The position numbers were made by a program, and so were the translations under genes. A stretch of 64,000 nucleotides of DNA, from NCBI GenBank assembly GCA_002350525.1, contig DEFA01000050.1, positions 1 to 64,000 on the forward strand, given 5' to 3'. Of this stretch, positions 16,724 through 26,248 are shown one piece after another; the first letter of the stretch is position 1, and every line of letters starts with the position of its first letter. Below the pieces are notes generated by a model. That model ran no database searches, was not told the DNA's origin, and was given only the letters and a program-made list of their open reading frames with translations. This DNA comes from Lachnospiraceae bacterium UBA2864. GTDB lineage: Bacteria > Bacillota > Clostridia > Lachnospirales > Lachnospiraceae.

Positions 16724-19024
16724 CTATCCCTCCATATTCTTTATCTCAAGAATCCTTTCGGTAAGACTGGTAAAGCGCTTTGTCTCCAATGTGTTATCTA
16801 TCATCTCATCAAGGAGGCTTAGGTTTCCGACTATAACTACCATCCTCTTTGCTCTTGTCACGGCCGTATATAAAAGATTTCTTGTGAAAAGCTTTTTCGG
16901 TCCGGAAAGCAGCGGGATGATAACTGCAGGATACTCACTTCCCTGTGATTTATGTATCGTGATGGCAAAGGAATGTTCCAGCTCATCAAGCTCCTTGTAA
17001 TTATACTCCGCTATACGTCCATCATCAAAGCAAACTTCAACAATCTCATCAAAATCATTGATTTCTTTTATGATTCCCATGTCGCCGTTAAAGACGCCGA
17101 CACCTTCTTCCATAATATAACCGTTCTCCTCGTCCGGTGCAACCCGCCACTCGAGTTTATAGTTATTCTTTATCTGCATAACCTTGTCTCCCTCACGGAA
17201 GATGATACCGTTATGCTCCTTCTCAGCCTTCTTAGGCGACGGCGGATTGATACTGGACTGAAGACGCTTATTCAGTTCCTCAACGCCCACAGCCTGCTTT
17301 CTCATCGGCGACAGAACTTCTATCTCATTTACATTAACATTCAGATATCCCGGGAGATTCTTCGTGAGAAGCACTGCCAGTTCTTCTGTAATATCAGCAG
17401 CACCCTGTCTCGGGATAAAGAAGAAATCACTGCTCTTATTAGTTATCTCTATATGCTCGCCCTTCTTTATCTTATGGGCATTTGTAACTATCGCACTTTC
17501 TTCGGACTGTCTGAAAATCTTATTCAGCACAGCTACAGAAAAGCATCCGCTGGAAATGATGTCATGCAGAACGTTTCCGGCTCCAACCGAAGGCAGCTGG
17601 TCGGTATCTCCCACAAATATAAGTCTGGTTCCCGGCGTTATGGCCTTTAGGAGCGAATAAAGCAGGTTATTATCCACCATGGATGCTTCATCTACTATAA
17701 CCGCATCACACTCAAGAGGGTAGTCTTCATTTCTCATAAATTTCATGACAGTTCTTTCGCTGTCATCCTCAGACGGTGCTCCCATAAATTCAAGCAGTCT
17801 GTGGATTGTCTGTGCCTTGTAGCCAGTCGATTCGGTAATCCTCTTTGCCGCTCTTCCGGTAGGTGCCGCAAGAAGCGTATGTTGCCCCCTCGACTCGAAA
17901 TATCTGATAATAACATTAATGATGGTGGTTTTACCGGTACCCGGACCTCCTGTGATAACCGATACGCCGCTGGTCACGGCCATCTTTACAGCTTCTCTCT
18001 GCTCTTCTTCAAGCTCTATATCAGTGTCTTCTTCTATAAGTCTTACCGCCATGTCCACGGATGAACTGTCCGAATCCACTGCGTTCTTAAGATCCATTAG
18101 CATCCGTGCCGAAGATGCTTCACTATAGTAGTTCCATCGCGCGTAGCATACGGTCACTTCTTCTCCGTCCATCTCATATTGCTTCATGACTATATCGCCT
18201 GACATGGACATCTCAAGAAGCAGATCATGAAGCTTATCGATGAACTCCTGAGATACTTCCGCGTCCTGTTCATAATACAGGTCTTCCGCTTCCGATGTCT
18301 CGACAAGGCCATAGCATTTTCTTACAAGCCAGCTTTCCGGAATAAATATATGTCCGAGCGACATAGACTGATTCAGTACATATAATACAGCCGAATGAAG
18401 CCTGAATCTCGAATCTGCGGGGATTCCCGCACGCATGGCTATATTATCGGCCGTCTTAAATCCCACACCCGGTATCTCATCGGCTATTCTGTATGGATTT
18501 TCTCTTATAATTCTGTAAATATCCTCACCAAACTCGCTGTATATCTTCATGGCAAGTTTTACACCGATCCCATACTTGGTAAGGAACATTATAACTCTTC
18601 TGTATTCCGAATTCTCACGGTAAGATACAGCTATCTTGATAGCCTTCTTTTCAGTGATTCCCTTTACTTCCGCAAGTCTCTCCGGCTGTTCTTCCATGAT
18701 CTTAAGTGTATCTTTTCCGAACTTCTGTATGATACGGGTAGCAAGTACTTCCTTAACCCCTTTTATAACTCCGGATACAAGAAACCTTTTTATACCCTCG
18801 GTATCGTCAGGCATGGAAAGCTCGGCAGAAGTACATTTAAACTGTATATCATACTGCGGGTGATGAATATATTCTCCCTCGGCCTGAATATACATACCTT
18901 CGGCAATTCCCGGAACCGTACCGACAAATACGTCATCACCTTCCGGAGTTTCAACAGAAAAAACCGCATACGCGGTTTCATCACTTTGAAATATTACCTT
19001 GTTTATATATCCTTCTCTGACCAT
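16724..19024 (-). CDS. recD2: SF1B DNA helicase RecD2
   Basis: A 766-residue helicase of the RecD2/YrrC type, which lacks RecB/RecC partners. An N-terminal OB-like domain (1-80) is followed by helix-hairpin-helix repeats (about 85-200, e.g. LAEVKGITEKKAIKIA and IPGVGFKTADNIA), then the motor: Walker A GGPGTGKTTI, motif II VIVDEASM, motif III FVGDTDQLPSVGAG, and motifs V/VI SFAITIHKSQGSEY and YTAVTRAK. RecD2 works 5'-3' in repair and replication-fork maintenance. It lies six bp after mreB. Confidence 0.93.
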   Translation of the reverse strand: MVREGYINKVIFQSDETAYAVFSVETPEGDDVFVGTVPGIAEGMYIQAEGEYIHHPQYDIQFKCTSAELSMPDDTEGIKRFLVSGVIKGVKEVLATRIIQKFGKDTLKIMEEQPERLAEVKGITEKKAIKIAVSYRENSEYRRVIMFLTKYGIGVKLAMKIYSEFGEDIYRIIRENPYRIADEIPGVGFKTADNIAMRAGIPADSRFRLHSAVLYVLNQSMSLGHIFIPESWLVRKCYGLVETSEAEDLYYEQDAEVSQEFIDKLHDLLLEMSMSGDIVMKQYEMDGEEVTVCYARWNYYSEASSARMLMDLKNAVDSDSSSVDMAVRLIEEDTDIELEEEQREAVKMAVTSGVSVITGGPGTGKTTIINVIIRYFESRGQHTLLAAPTGRAAKRITESTGYKAQTIHRLLEFMGAPSEDDSERTVMKFMRNEDYPLECDAVIVDEASMVDNNLLYSLLKAITPGTRLIFVGDTDQLPSVGAGNVLHDIISSGCFSVAVLNKIFRQSEESAIVTNAHKIKKGEHIEITNKSSDFFFIPRQGAADITEELAVLLTKNLPGYLNVNVNEIEVLSPMRKQAVGVEELNKRLQSSINPPSPKKAEKEHNGIIFREGDKVMQIKNNYKLEWRVAPDEENGYIMEEGVGVFNGDMGIIKEINDFDEIVEVCFDDGRIAEYNYKELDELEHSFAITIHKSQGSEYPAVIIPLLSGPKKLFTRNLLYTAVTRAKRMVVIVGNLSLLDEMIDNTLETKRFTSLTERILEIKNMEG

Positions 19025-19030
19025 GAATTC

Positions 19031-20023
19031 TTAACGATCCTTTTCCTCCAGGAAATCAATATACTTTCCGGCACCTATCGCAACTACCTGCTGCGGATTC
19101 TCTGCAGTCATGGTTGTGATTCCTGTCTTTTCCTCCATAAGCTGCTCAAAGCCATGAAGAAGCGAACCGCCTCCTGTCAGGATAATACCTCTGTCAGCTA
19201 TATCTGCGGCAAGTTCAGGCGGAGTTTTCTCCAGCACGGATCTTACTTCCTCTATTACCTTAGCAACAGTATCACGAAGAGCTTCCTCTGTCTCATCGGA
19301 AGTTATGGTTATAGTCTTCGGAAGTCCCGTTACGAGATCTCTTCCTCTGATATCCATAGAAATATTCTCCGGACGCTTATAACAGGTTCCGATATTTATC
19401 TTAATATCCTCTGCGGTGGTGTCACCGATCAGGATGTTATATCTCTTTCTTATATATCTTACGATAGCATCATCAAAATCATCACCGGCTATTTTAGACG
19501 AAGCAGTAACAACTGCTCCTCCCATGGAAATAACGGCAATATCCGTTGTTCCGCCGCCGATATCGACTACAAGGTTACCTACAGGTCTTATGATATCGAG
19601 TCCTGCTCCGAGAGCTGCCGCAACCGGTTCCTCCACGAGAAAAACATATCTTGCACCGGCATTATATGCAGCATCTTCAACAGCTCTTCTCTCTACCTCG
19701 GTAGCTCCCGAAGGAACGCAGATGGAGATTCTCGGTCTTCTACCGAAAAAGCTTCTTCCCACTGCCTTTCTGATGAAATACTTGAGCATCTTTTCTGTCT
19801 TGGTAGCCTCGGAGATGACTCCGTGCTTAAGAGGTCTTATAGCAGTAAGATTGCCGGGTGTTCTGCCGAGCATGGCTCTTGCTTCTTCACCTATTTCAAC
19901 TATTCTCTCCGATTCTTTATCGTATGCTATGACAGACGGCTCATTAAGAACCACTCCTCTGCCTCGCACATGTACCAGAATATTGGCTGTTCCAAGATCT
20001 ATGCCTATGTCAAGATTCGCCAT
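19031..20023 (-). CDS. mreB: Rod-shape protein MreB/Mbl (bacterial actin)
   Basis: A 330-residue actin-fold ATPase that forms membrane-bound filaments guiding elongation peptidoglycan synthesis. Phosphate-1 is GIDLGTANILV, phosphate-2 VVDIGGGTTDIAVIS and the adenosine motif GIILTGGGSLLHG; VEEPVAAALGAG connects them. It is not next to mreC/mreD as in classical clusters. It sits between a PAS/GAF protein 15 bp upstream and recD2 downstream, which makes it more like the stand-alone Mbl/MreBH copies. Confidence 0.92.
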   Translation of the reverse strand: MANLDIGIDLGTANILVHVRGRGVVLNEPSVIAYDKESERIVEIGEEARAMLGRTPGNLTAIRPLKHGVISEATKTEKMLKYFIRKAVGRSFFGRRPRISICVPSGATEVERRAVEDAAYNAGARYVFLVEEPVAAALGAGLDIIRPVGNLVVDIGGGTTDIAVISMGGAVVTASSKIAGDDFDDAIVRYIRKRYNILIGDTTAEDIKINIGTCYKRPENISMDIRGRDLVTGLPKTITITSDETEEALRDTVAKVIEEVRSVLEKTPPELAADIADRGIILTGGGSLLHGFEQLMEEKTGITTMTAENPQQVVAIGAGKYIDFLEEKDR

Positions 20024-20038
20024 TACTAACTCCTTAAT

Positions 20039-21799
20039 CTAATCAACCGCCTGTGTAAGAATTATCACAGATGCGGGTTCACCGTTCTTCCAGGTGATAC
20101 TAATCTCTGTTACGTCAAATATATTTCCGAGTTCATTGATATATCTTCTGAACTTTGTGCTTCCGCCGTTCTGACCGGCAGCAGCATCCGCTGCGGCAGG
20201 AACCTCGTCGGTAAGCTTCGGAATGATCCTGAAGCTGTCCTTATCCGTAAGATCCATACCAAGTCTGTCATTCATATGCTTGTTTGAGTAGAGAACCTTA
20301 CCTGTAACATTATCTCTGATAAAGATATCCTGCTCCATGGAATCGAAAACTTCCAGCATTGCATTATCGAGAGTCTGATTATCTTCATAATCTTCGCTGG
20401 CATAAATTCTTGCAACAGCTCTGCTCATCTCATTCGCAAAATCTTTCTCCGATTCGCTCCATATTCTCTCTCTTGTATTTTCAATAAAGATAAGACGTCC
20501 GAAATACTTATGACCTCTCTTAACCGGATAAACCATGATAGCGCGGACTTTTCCCTCAAACACCTCGACTCTCATTCTGTTGGTCATATTATTCCTGTCG
20601 ACAACGATTCCTTCCTTGGATATAAGTCCCTGCATCTGGGGATCGTAATGATCGCTGTCCCAGGCAAAATTACTTTCTTCCTCAGGGCTCTTGCCTCTCT
20701 TGGACCAGTAATCGACGATATTCATAACTTCCGGATTCTTATCATCAAATGCATAGAACACAACATAGTCAACTCCAAGAAGCTTTCCTGCTTTCTCGAA
20801 ATACTTGTAGTACTCGGCTTCTCCGTTTCCTATGTCAGTCATCATCTTAGTGATGATCTTCTTCTCTTTTATCTCAAATTCCAGAGCATCTCTCTTAGCC
20901 TTGTTCTTATCGGAACCGACTATTCTGTTATAGAGTCTGGACAAATGCTCTGAGATTACATCAGCCACATTCCACTGATTGTTGTATACCTTAAACAGCT
21001 TCTGTGCCTGTCCCTTGTTATGGGCATACAGGATCCACATGCCGCAGCATATTCCGTTGATAACTATCGGTGCCGCAGCAATCCTTCTCTCCTGTGCAGC
21101 TTCTTCTTTCCTGTCATCCTCTATCTGAAGAAATACAGGATTGTTGTCGGATATGAGTGATGTCTTGATCTTCTCAAAGAAAGGCTGATTGAGAGGATTC
21201 TTCAGATACTCGTAAAACTCGCCGAAATAACTGGCCGGACCCTTAGGCTCGGCAAGAAGTCTTCCGTTCATATCCAGCAGGGCAGAGTAGAGTTCACACG
21301 AATTGGCAAAGTTGTCAAAGTAATCATTTACTCTGTTATCTGCCACAAAGTCCTTAGTAAAACGCACATCCGTCTGAACGGTATCCTGCTGAATATTTTC
21401 AACATTCTGAAGCGATACCGCACTTCGAACTTCGCTTATAATATATTCCACAACATAGTCACCCGGTTCCTTCTTAAGGAAAATGATGTCCATGTTAACC
21501 TTTCTCAATTTATTATCATCTCCGATGACTCTCAATTCATCCGAAAAGTCATTACCCGATCTGAAACCGAACTTCATGGCTTCCGCAAAGCTTTCCCTGT
21601 CTTCGGGATGAATATAATCCTCAGGCAGACGATATCCCTTGACAATGTTTTTAACATTCATACCAAGCATTTCGATATTGTCTGAAAGGTAGAGCAGCTT
21701 ACTGCGCCTAATCTTCTTAGGACTGTCAAACTGTCTTACCATTACTGCTAAGCCGGCCTTTTCAATTGCCGCATAGAGATAATCATTTTCTGTAACCAT
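20039..21799 (-). CDS. Multi-PAS/GAF sensory protein without output domain
   Basis: A 586-residue soluble protein. From the N-terminus: a PAS-like domain (about 15-125, with YLSDNIEMLGM and EDYIHPEDRESF); a GAF- or PocR-like sensor (about 155-285, with ALLDMNGRLLAE and CCGMWILYAHN); a helical linker (about 290-330); a second GAF domain (about 335-470, with YVVFYAFDDK and GRLIFIENTRERIWSE); and a C-terminal PAS-like domain (about 480-585). There is no kinase, GGDEF, EAL, phosphatase or DNA-binding domain. It lies 15 bp upstream of mreB in the same direction, so a role in signalling to cell-shape or wall synthesis is possible but unproven. Confidence 0.75.
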   Translation of the reverse strand: MVTENDYLYAAIEKAGLAVMVRQFDSPKKIRRSKLLYLSDNIEMLGMNVKNIVKGYRLPEDYIHPEDRESFAEAMKFGFRSGNDFSDELRVIGDDNKLRKVNMDIIFLKKEPGDYVVEYIISEVRSAVSLQNVENIQQDTVQTDVRFTKDFVADNRVNDYFDNFANSCELYSALLDMNGRLLAEPKGPASYFGEFYEYLKNPLNQPFFEKIKTSLISDNNPVFLQIEDDRKEEAAQERRIAAAPIVINGICCGMWILYAHNKGQAQKLFKVYNNQWNVADVISEHLSRLYNRIVGSDKNKAKRDALEFEIKEKKIITKMMTDIGNGEAEYYKYFEKAGKLLGVDYVVFYAFDDKNPEVMNIVDYWSKRGKSPEEESNFAWDSDHYDPQMQGLISKEGIVVDRNNMTNRMRVEVFEGKVRAIMVYPVKRGHKYFGRLIFIENTRERIWSESEKDFANEMSRAVARIYASEDYEDNQTLDNAMLEVFDSMEQDIFIRDNVTGKVLYSNKHMNDRLGMDLTDKDSFRIIPKLTDEVPAAADAAAGQNGGSTKFRRYINELGNIFDVTEISITWKNGEPASVIILTQAVD

Positions 21800-21854
21800 G
21801 TGTAAACCCCATCCACAAAATACAAACCCTTATATACTATACAGCTGCTCCTTT

Positions 21855-21890
21855 AGAAAAAGATAGAGGAACGGTTAAATTCGTTCCTCT
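21855..21890 (-). terminator. Intrinsic terminator of the coiled-coil gene
   Basis: AGAGGAACG (21865-21873) pairs with CGTTCCTCT (21882-21890) across an 8-base loop. On the minus strand the stem is followed by a T-rich run, just after the stop codon at 21906. Confidence 0.85.
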
Positions 21891-21905
21891 GTAATTACCT
21901 ATAAT

Positions 21906-22865
21906 TTAGCTCTGGGAAACTGTCAGATCAGAAAAAGCGCTTTCCGAAACCTTCTTTGTATTATCAACCGCTGTTACTACTTCCGTAAGAGCATTCTGAA
22001 GCTGTGAAAGATATTCGCTGATAGAATCAAACTCCCTCTTAACAGAAGCTCGGTTCTGACGAATCTCCTCTCTTGTTGCAGCCTTCTTAATCTCGCAATC
22101 GGCTTCTGTCTCTTCTCTGAGTTTAGCACATGCAGCTTCTGTTTCTTCATTCAGCTGACGGCAGCGTTCCTCAGTCTCGGAATCAAGCTGATGGCAACGC
22201 TCTTCTGTCTCAGAATCAAGCTGACGGCAACGTGCTTCTGTCTCATAGTTAAGTCTGTCACATCTTTCCTTTGTCTCTGTGCTGAGCTTCTCTGCCTCTT
22301 CTCTTGTAGTTCTCTTAAGCTCTTCGCACTCGGCAACAGTTGTCTCACGCTGATCCCTTAGGCTCTCCTGAGTCTCGTTCACAAGTCTGTTCATCTCACT
22401 CTCTGTTGATACCTTGAGATTCTCACACTGTGCTGTCGTTTCCTCAATCATCTGCTGGCACTGTGCTGTCGTTTCAGCTGTTCTTGCCTCGCATTCTTCT
22501 CTTGTCTTTCTTGTTAACTCATCAGCTGACTCTCTTGCAGCAAGCAGAGTTCTTGATATTGACTCATATCTTGTAGCTGACTCCATATCTCTCTTCTTAT
22601 AATCTTCAAGCTCAACTTTAAGCTTTGCAAGCTCAGCCTCAAGATTCTCATTAACAGATTTAAGGTTATCTATAACACTGTCAGACTCTGTCTTATTAAC
22701 TTCACGCATCTGCTGAAGTCCCTTAACCGCTTCACTGAGCTTTGCCGTATCTTCCTTAAGTTTCGCAATCTGCTTCTCGTAATCCTCCTGCTGACTCTCA
22801 ATATAAGCTTCAACAGCTTTTTTATCATATCCGCCAAATGACACTGTTTTGATATCTAATTCCAT
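21906..22865 (-). CDS. DivIVA-like coiled-coil protein with 11-residue repeats
   Basis: A 319-residue, almost fully helical protein. The start, VSFGGYDKKAVEAYIE, resembles the membrane-binding N-terminus of DivIVA/GpsB proteins (Y-D-x-x-x-V-x-x-Y/F pattern). Residues about 15-290 form a long coiled coil. From about 190 to 265 it consists of hendecad units of the form ETEERCRQLDS, at least six in a row, with a Cys at the same place in five or six of them. The final part (ISEYLSQLQNALTEV) is a normal amphipathic helix. A polar or septal scaffold role is inferred from the N-terminus only. Confidence 0.7.
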   Translation of the reverse strand: MELDIKTVSFGGYDKKAVEAYIESQQEDYEKQIAKLKEDTAKLSEAVKGLQQMREVNKTESDSVIDNLKSVNENLEAELAKLKVELEDYKKRDMESATRYESISRTLLAARESADELTRKTREECEARTAETTAQCQQMIEETTAQCENLKVSTESEMNRLVNETQESLRDQRETTVAECEELKRTTREEAEKLSTETKERCDRLNYETEARCRQLDSETEERCHQLDSETEERCRQLNEETEAACAKLREETEADCEIKKAATREEIRQNRASVKREFDSISEYLSQLQNALTEVVTAVDNTKKVSESAFSDLTVSQS

Positions 22866-23039
22866 CTTACTTACGAGCCCCTTTCACTAAAGTTCAATCT
22901 ATTATCTGCTGATATTCTCATGTCAGCATACCATAGGTTAGTATAACACAAACCCTCATCTAATGCATCTACAAATTAAGTTTTAAATCTTTAGATTTTA
23001 TGATAGAATGTAGCATATTTGATTGAAAGGACTTATTCG

Positions 23040-23777
23040 ATGAAACATCTCAGATTTAACAGAATTATATACCTCATGCTTTCACTTATCTTCATGCTTT
23101 CTATTACCGGCTGCGGTGCAAAAAAAGAAGAAAGATATCTCACCTATGTTGACAGTCTGATATCGGCAAATTATCTGAACGCAAGTGATGAGTACACCAG
23201 AACAACAGGTGCAAGTCAGGAAGAAGCCGATGCAATGTACCTTCAGAACGTAACAAGACTTGCCACCAACCTTGAAAACTTCTACGGTCTTAACATATCG
23301 GGTGATATGGAGCTTGCTCCTCGAATGGTTGAGCTTGCCAAGAAGATATATTCCAAAGCACGATTCAGCACAGACTCCGCATATAAGGATAACAACATTT
23401 ACTATGTTGACGTAACCATATATCCGATAGATCTTCTGAACCAGACACATGAAGATATACTCAGCTATATAAATGATTTTAATGTCCGCGTTGCTAACGG
23501 TGATTACAACGATTATGTCAAAGAAGATTACGAGCATGAATTCGCATCCGGGATCATAGACATACTTGAAGATGCCGTAGGAAACATAAGCTATGCGGAT
23601 CCCGTAAATATAAAAGTACGTATCATTCAGAGTGATTCGAATTTCTATATCAGCAACGAGGATTTCAGGGCAATAGATATGGCAATTCTCTCAACAGATG
23701 CTTCGAAGTATGAAAAAGAGGCAGCCGAAGCCGCCTCTCAGTCTGATGCATCTCCTTCCGATTCAACCGGAGAATGA
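23040..23777 (+). CDS. Hypothetical lipoprotein
   Basis: A 245-residue exported protein. The signal peptide runs to a lipobox, LSITGCGAKK, with the lipidated Cys near residue 26. The mature part is mostly helical and acidic (TYVDSLISANYLNASDEYTR..., DFRAIDMAILS) and ends in a Ser/Glu-rich tail. The start was set at ATG 23040, which has AAAGGA ten bases upstream; seven in-frame codons further up begin with TTG. It is divergent from the coiled-coil gene. No recognised domain; a DUF5105-type lipoprotein is possible but unverified. Confidence 0.75.
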   Translation: MKHLRFNRIIYLMLSLIFMLSITGCGAKKEERYLTYVDSLISANYLNASDEYTRTTGASQEEADAMYLQNVTRLATNLENFYGLNISGDMELAPRMVELAKKIYSKARFSTDSAYKDNNIYYVDVTIYPIDLLNQTHEDILSYINDFNVRVANGDYNDYVKEDYEHEFASGIIDILEDAVGNISYADPVNIKVRIIQSDSNFYISNEDFRAIDMAILSTDASKYEKEAAEAASQSDASPSDSTGE

Positions 23778-24119
23778 TCAATTCCATCTTTCAAGATGGT
23801 ACTCTTTTTTAAGTCTGTATAAGCACTCGCTTATACCGTCAAGTGCCGTCTGCAGCACATTTGATTCGAATAATTCATGAACCTCGCCGTCAGGATAAAG
23901 TCTTTTAAATATATCCGATAAGTTTATAACAGACGTACTGTCTTCATACTTTATCAGATCTTCCAATTCCATACCGAAATCCGTAAGAACCCTGTAGATC
24001 ACTCTTTCCTGAGAGAGACCCGGGGTTCTCATTATTATATCGTAATAATATTTAACCCCGTATATATATCCCTTTTTGTTGGACGGCATATCGGATACTT
24101 TCCTTATAACCTCATCCAT
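23778..24119 (-). CDS. Hypothetical small soluble protein
   Basis: A 113-residue, mostly helical protein I do not recognise (MDEVIRKVSDMPSNKKGYIYG...). It has no signal, membrane segment or metal motif. GGAG lies about ten bases upstream of the ATG at 24119; a TTG two codons earlier is an alternative start. It follows metG by 14 bp on the same strand and is likely cotranscribed. Its stop codon abuts the stop of the convergent lipoprotein, with no base between the two genes. Confidence 0.65.
   Translation of the reverse strand: MDEVIRKVSDMPSNKKGYIYGVKYYYDIIMRTPGLSQERVIYRVLTDFGMELEDLIKYEDSTSVINLSDIFKRLYPDGEVHELFESNVLQTALDGISECLYRLKKEYHLERWN
23783..23811 (+). terminator. Intrinsic terminator inside the 3' end of the opposing gene
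   Basis: CCATCTT TC AAGATGG (23784-23799) followed by TACTCTTTTTT. It ends the lipoprotein transcript but lies entirely within the last codons (about LKKEYHLERW) of the convergent gene at 23778. Confidence 0.85.
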
Positions 24120-24133
24120 AATCAAAAAACTCC

Positions 24134-26116
24134 TTAACTGATCATAGAACCTGCCGGCATATCCTTTTCCGCTGTCAGGAGTGCAAGATTCCCATCCTCA
24201 TCCTCAGCACAAAGAAGCATTCCCTCTGACAATACTCCGGCCAGCTTGGCTGGCTTAAGATTTGTTATAACAACGACTTTCTTACCGACCATATCTTCCG
24301 GTGAATAAAAATTCTTGATTCCCGAAACGATCTGAAGTGTACGTCCCGAAACCTTTACCTGCGAACAGATAAGTTTCTTTGACTTCGGAACTTCCTCACA
24401 TGACAGAACTTCACCTATCTGAAGCTGAAGTTTATCGAAATCATCAAGACTTATCTCCTGCTTTACAAGATTTTCAACTGTTGCAGGCTCTTTCTTCTCT
24501 TCCTTCTTAGGTTTCTTTGTTTCTTCCGGCTCTTCTTCCTTTGCCGGGAATCTTATAGCCAGTTCATCAAGCATCTTCGCTTCATCTATTCTCTGAAACA
24601 GGATCTCAGGAGAATCCGTAACCTTATTGCCTGAAGGATACAGTCCGAATTCACCGAGTTCCGTAACCGCTCTCTTTTCGGTATTAAGCTGCTCTAAGAT
24701 ACGCTTGCTTGTATCCGGAAGGAATGACTCAAGAAGAGTTGCTCCGATAGTAATACTCTCAACGAGATTGTAAAGAACCGTAGCAAGTCTGTCCTGCTTA
24801 TCCTCATCCTTTGCAAGAACCCAAGGCATAGTTTCGTCTATATACTTATTGCATCTCTTGAAGAGATTCCATATTTCCGTAATGGCATCGGCAACACGAA
24901 GCTTGTCCATGCACTGATTAACCTTAAGTCTTGTACCGATAACCGTAGCCTTAAGATCATCGTCAAATGTATCGGTTACATTTCTGTTCTCAACCACTCC
25001 GCCGAAATACTTATTGCTCATTGAGATAGTTCTGTTAACAAGATTTCCGAGAACATTTGCGAGGTCGGAATTAAATCTTTCGATCATAAGCTCCCATGAT
25101 ACAACACCGTCGTTTTCGAAAGGCATCTCATGAAGAAGGAAATATCTTACCGGATCAACACCGAAGTAATCTACCATATCATCGGCATAGATTACATTTC
25201 CCTTTGACTTACTCATCTTTCCGTCACTCTGGATAAGCCATGGATGACCGAATACCTGCTTAGGAAGCGGAAGGTCAAGTGCCATGAGCATGATTGGCCA
25301 GTAAATGGTATGGAATCTTAAAATGTCCTTACCGATAAGGTGAAGATCACATGGCCAGTACTTATCGAACATAGGATCCGACTGTCCGTTTACATGATAT
25401 CCGAGACCGGTGATATAGTTGCTGAGCGCATCAATCCATACATATACAACATGCTTCGGATCAAAATCTACCGGAATTCCCCATTTGAAAGAAGTTCTGG
25501 ATACGCAGAGATCCTGAAGACCCGGCTTGAGGAACGTATTGACCATCTCGTTCTTTCTTGATTCCGGCTGTATAAACTCAGGATTATCCTCGATATACTT
25601 TATAAGTCTGTCAGCATACTTACTCATCTTGAAGAAATAAGCTTCTTCCGATGCAGGTGCTACAGGACGTCCGCAGTCAGGACAACATCCGTCAACAACC
25701 TGAGCCTTTGTCCAGAAAGACTCACACGGAGTACAGTATAATCCTTCATACTTTCCCTTATATATATCGCCCTTTTCATAGAGCTTCTTAAATATTGCCT
25801 GTATCTCAACCTCATGATCCTTATCCGTAGTTCTGATGAACTTGTCATATGAAGTATTCATGAGATCCCATATTCTCTTAATCTCTGTTGCCTTTTCATC
25901 AACGAATTCCTGAGGTGTGGAAAGACTTTCGAATGCCTTCGTCTCGATCTTCTGTCCGTGTTCATCGGTTCCTGTCTGGAATCTTACATCATATCCGATG
26001 AATCTCTTGTACCTTGCAATGCTGTCTGCAAGTACGATCTCATAGGTATTTCCTATATGAGGTTTACCTGAGGCATAAGCAATTGCCGTAGTAATGTAGT
26101 ATGGTTTCTTTGCCAT
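24134..26116 (-). CDS. metG: Methionyl-tRNA synthetase
   Basis: A 660-residue class I synthetase. The HIGH box is KPHIGNTYE, the signature KMSKS loop is in SDGKMSKSKGN, and the zinc knuckle is CTPCESFW...CCPDCGRP. The anticodon-binding helical domain contains NECx-like WVLAKDEDK. A Lys/Glu-rich linker (about 535-555, EEEPEETKKPKKEEKK) leads to a C-terminal EMAP/Trbp111 tRNA-binding domain (LQIGEVLSCEEVPKSKKL), used for dimerisation. The start is the ATG at 26116, with GGAGGGG upstream. I see no T-box or SAM leader before it. Confidence 0.95.
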   Translation of the reverse strand: MAKKPYYITTAIAYASGKPHIGNTYEIVLADSIARYKRFIGYDVRFQTGTDEHGQKIETKAFESLSTPQEFVDEKATEIKRIWDLMNTSYDKFIRTTDKDHEVEIQAIFKKLYEKGDIYKGKYEGLYCTPCESFWTKAQVVDGCCPDCGRPVAPASEEAYFFKMSKYADRLIKYIEDNPEFIQPESRKNEMVNTFLKPGLQDLCVSRTSFKWGIPVDFDPKHVVYVWIDALSNYITGLGYHVNGQSDPMFDKYWPCDLHLIGKDILRFHTIYWPIMLMALDLPLPKQVFGHPWLIQSDGKMSKSKGNVIYADDMVDYFGVDPVRYFLLHEMPFENDGVVSWELMIERFNSDLANVLGNLVNRTISMSNKYFGGVVENRNVTDTFDDDLKATVIGTRLKVNQCMDKLRVADAITEIWNLFKRCNKYIDETMPWVLAKDEDKQDRLATVLYNLVESITIGATLLESFLPDTSKRILEQLNTEKRAVTELGEFGLYPSGNKVTDSPEILFQRIDEAKMLDELAIRFPAKEEEPEETKKPKKEEKKEPATVENLVKQEISLDDFDKLQLQIGEVLSCEEVPKSKKLICSQVKVSGRTLQIVSGIKNFYSPEDMVGKKVVVITNLKPAKLAGVLSEGMLLCAEDEDGNLALLTAEKDMPAGSMIS

Positions 26117-26172
26117 TTTCGTTCTCCCCTCCGACTGCAGACTAATGGTATCTGCGGCCATGAAATGATAAA

Positions 26173-26205
26173 TAAAAATCGGGTAGATTTTCCCGTCTAC
26201 CCGAT
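26173..26205 (-). terminator. Intrinsic terminator of murA
   Basis: ATCGGGTAGA (26178-26187) pairs with TCTACCCGAT (26196-26205); on the minus strand the stem is followed by TTTTT. It separates murA from metG. Confidence 0.88.
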
Positions 26206-26248
26206 ATTATACATACTTCAGTTATTTCAAACAAGTATCAACTTCGGA

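Noticed and set aside
18395..20029. A 544-codon open frame on the plus strand opposite recD2 and mreB
   Set aside because: Antisense to two well-supported genes; the translation is Ser/Tyr/Arg-rich with no motif and no ribosome site.
26117..26248. T-box or SAM leader before metG
   Set aside because: Only the murA terminator hairpin is present; no T-box sequence or S-box core.
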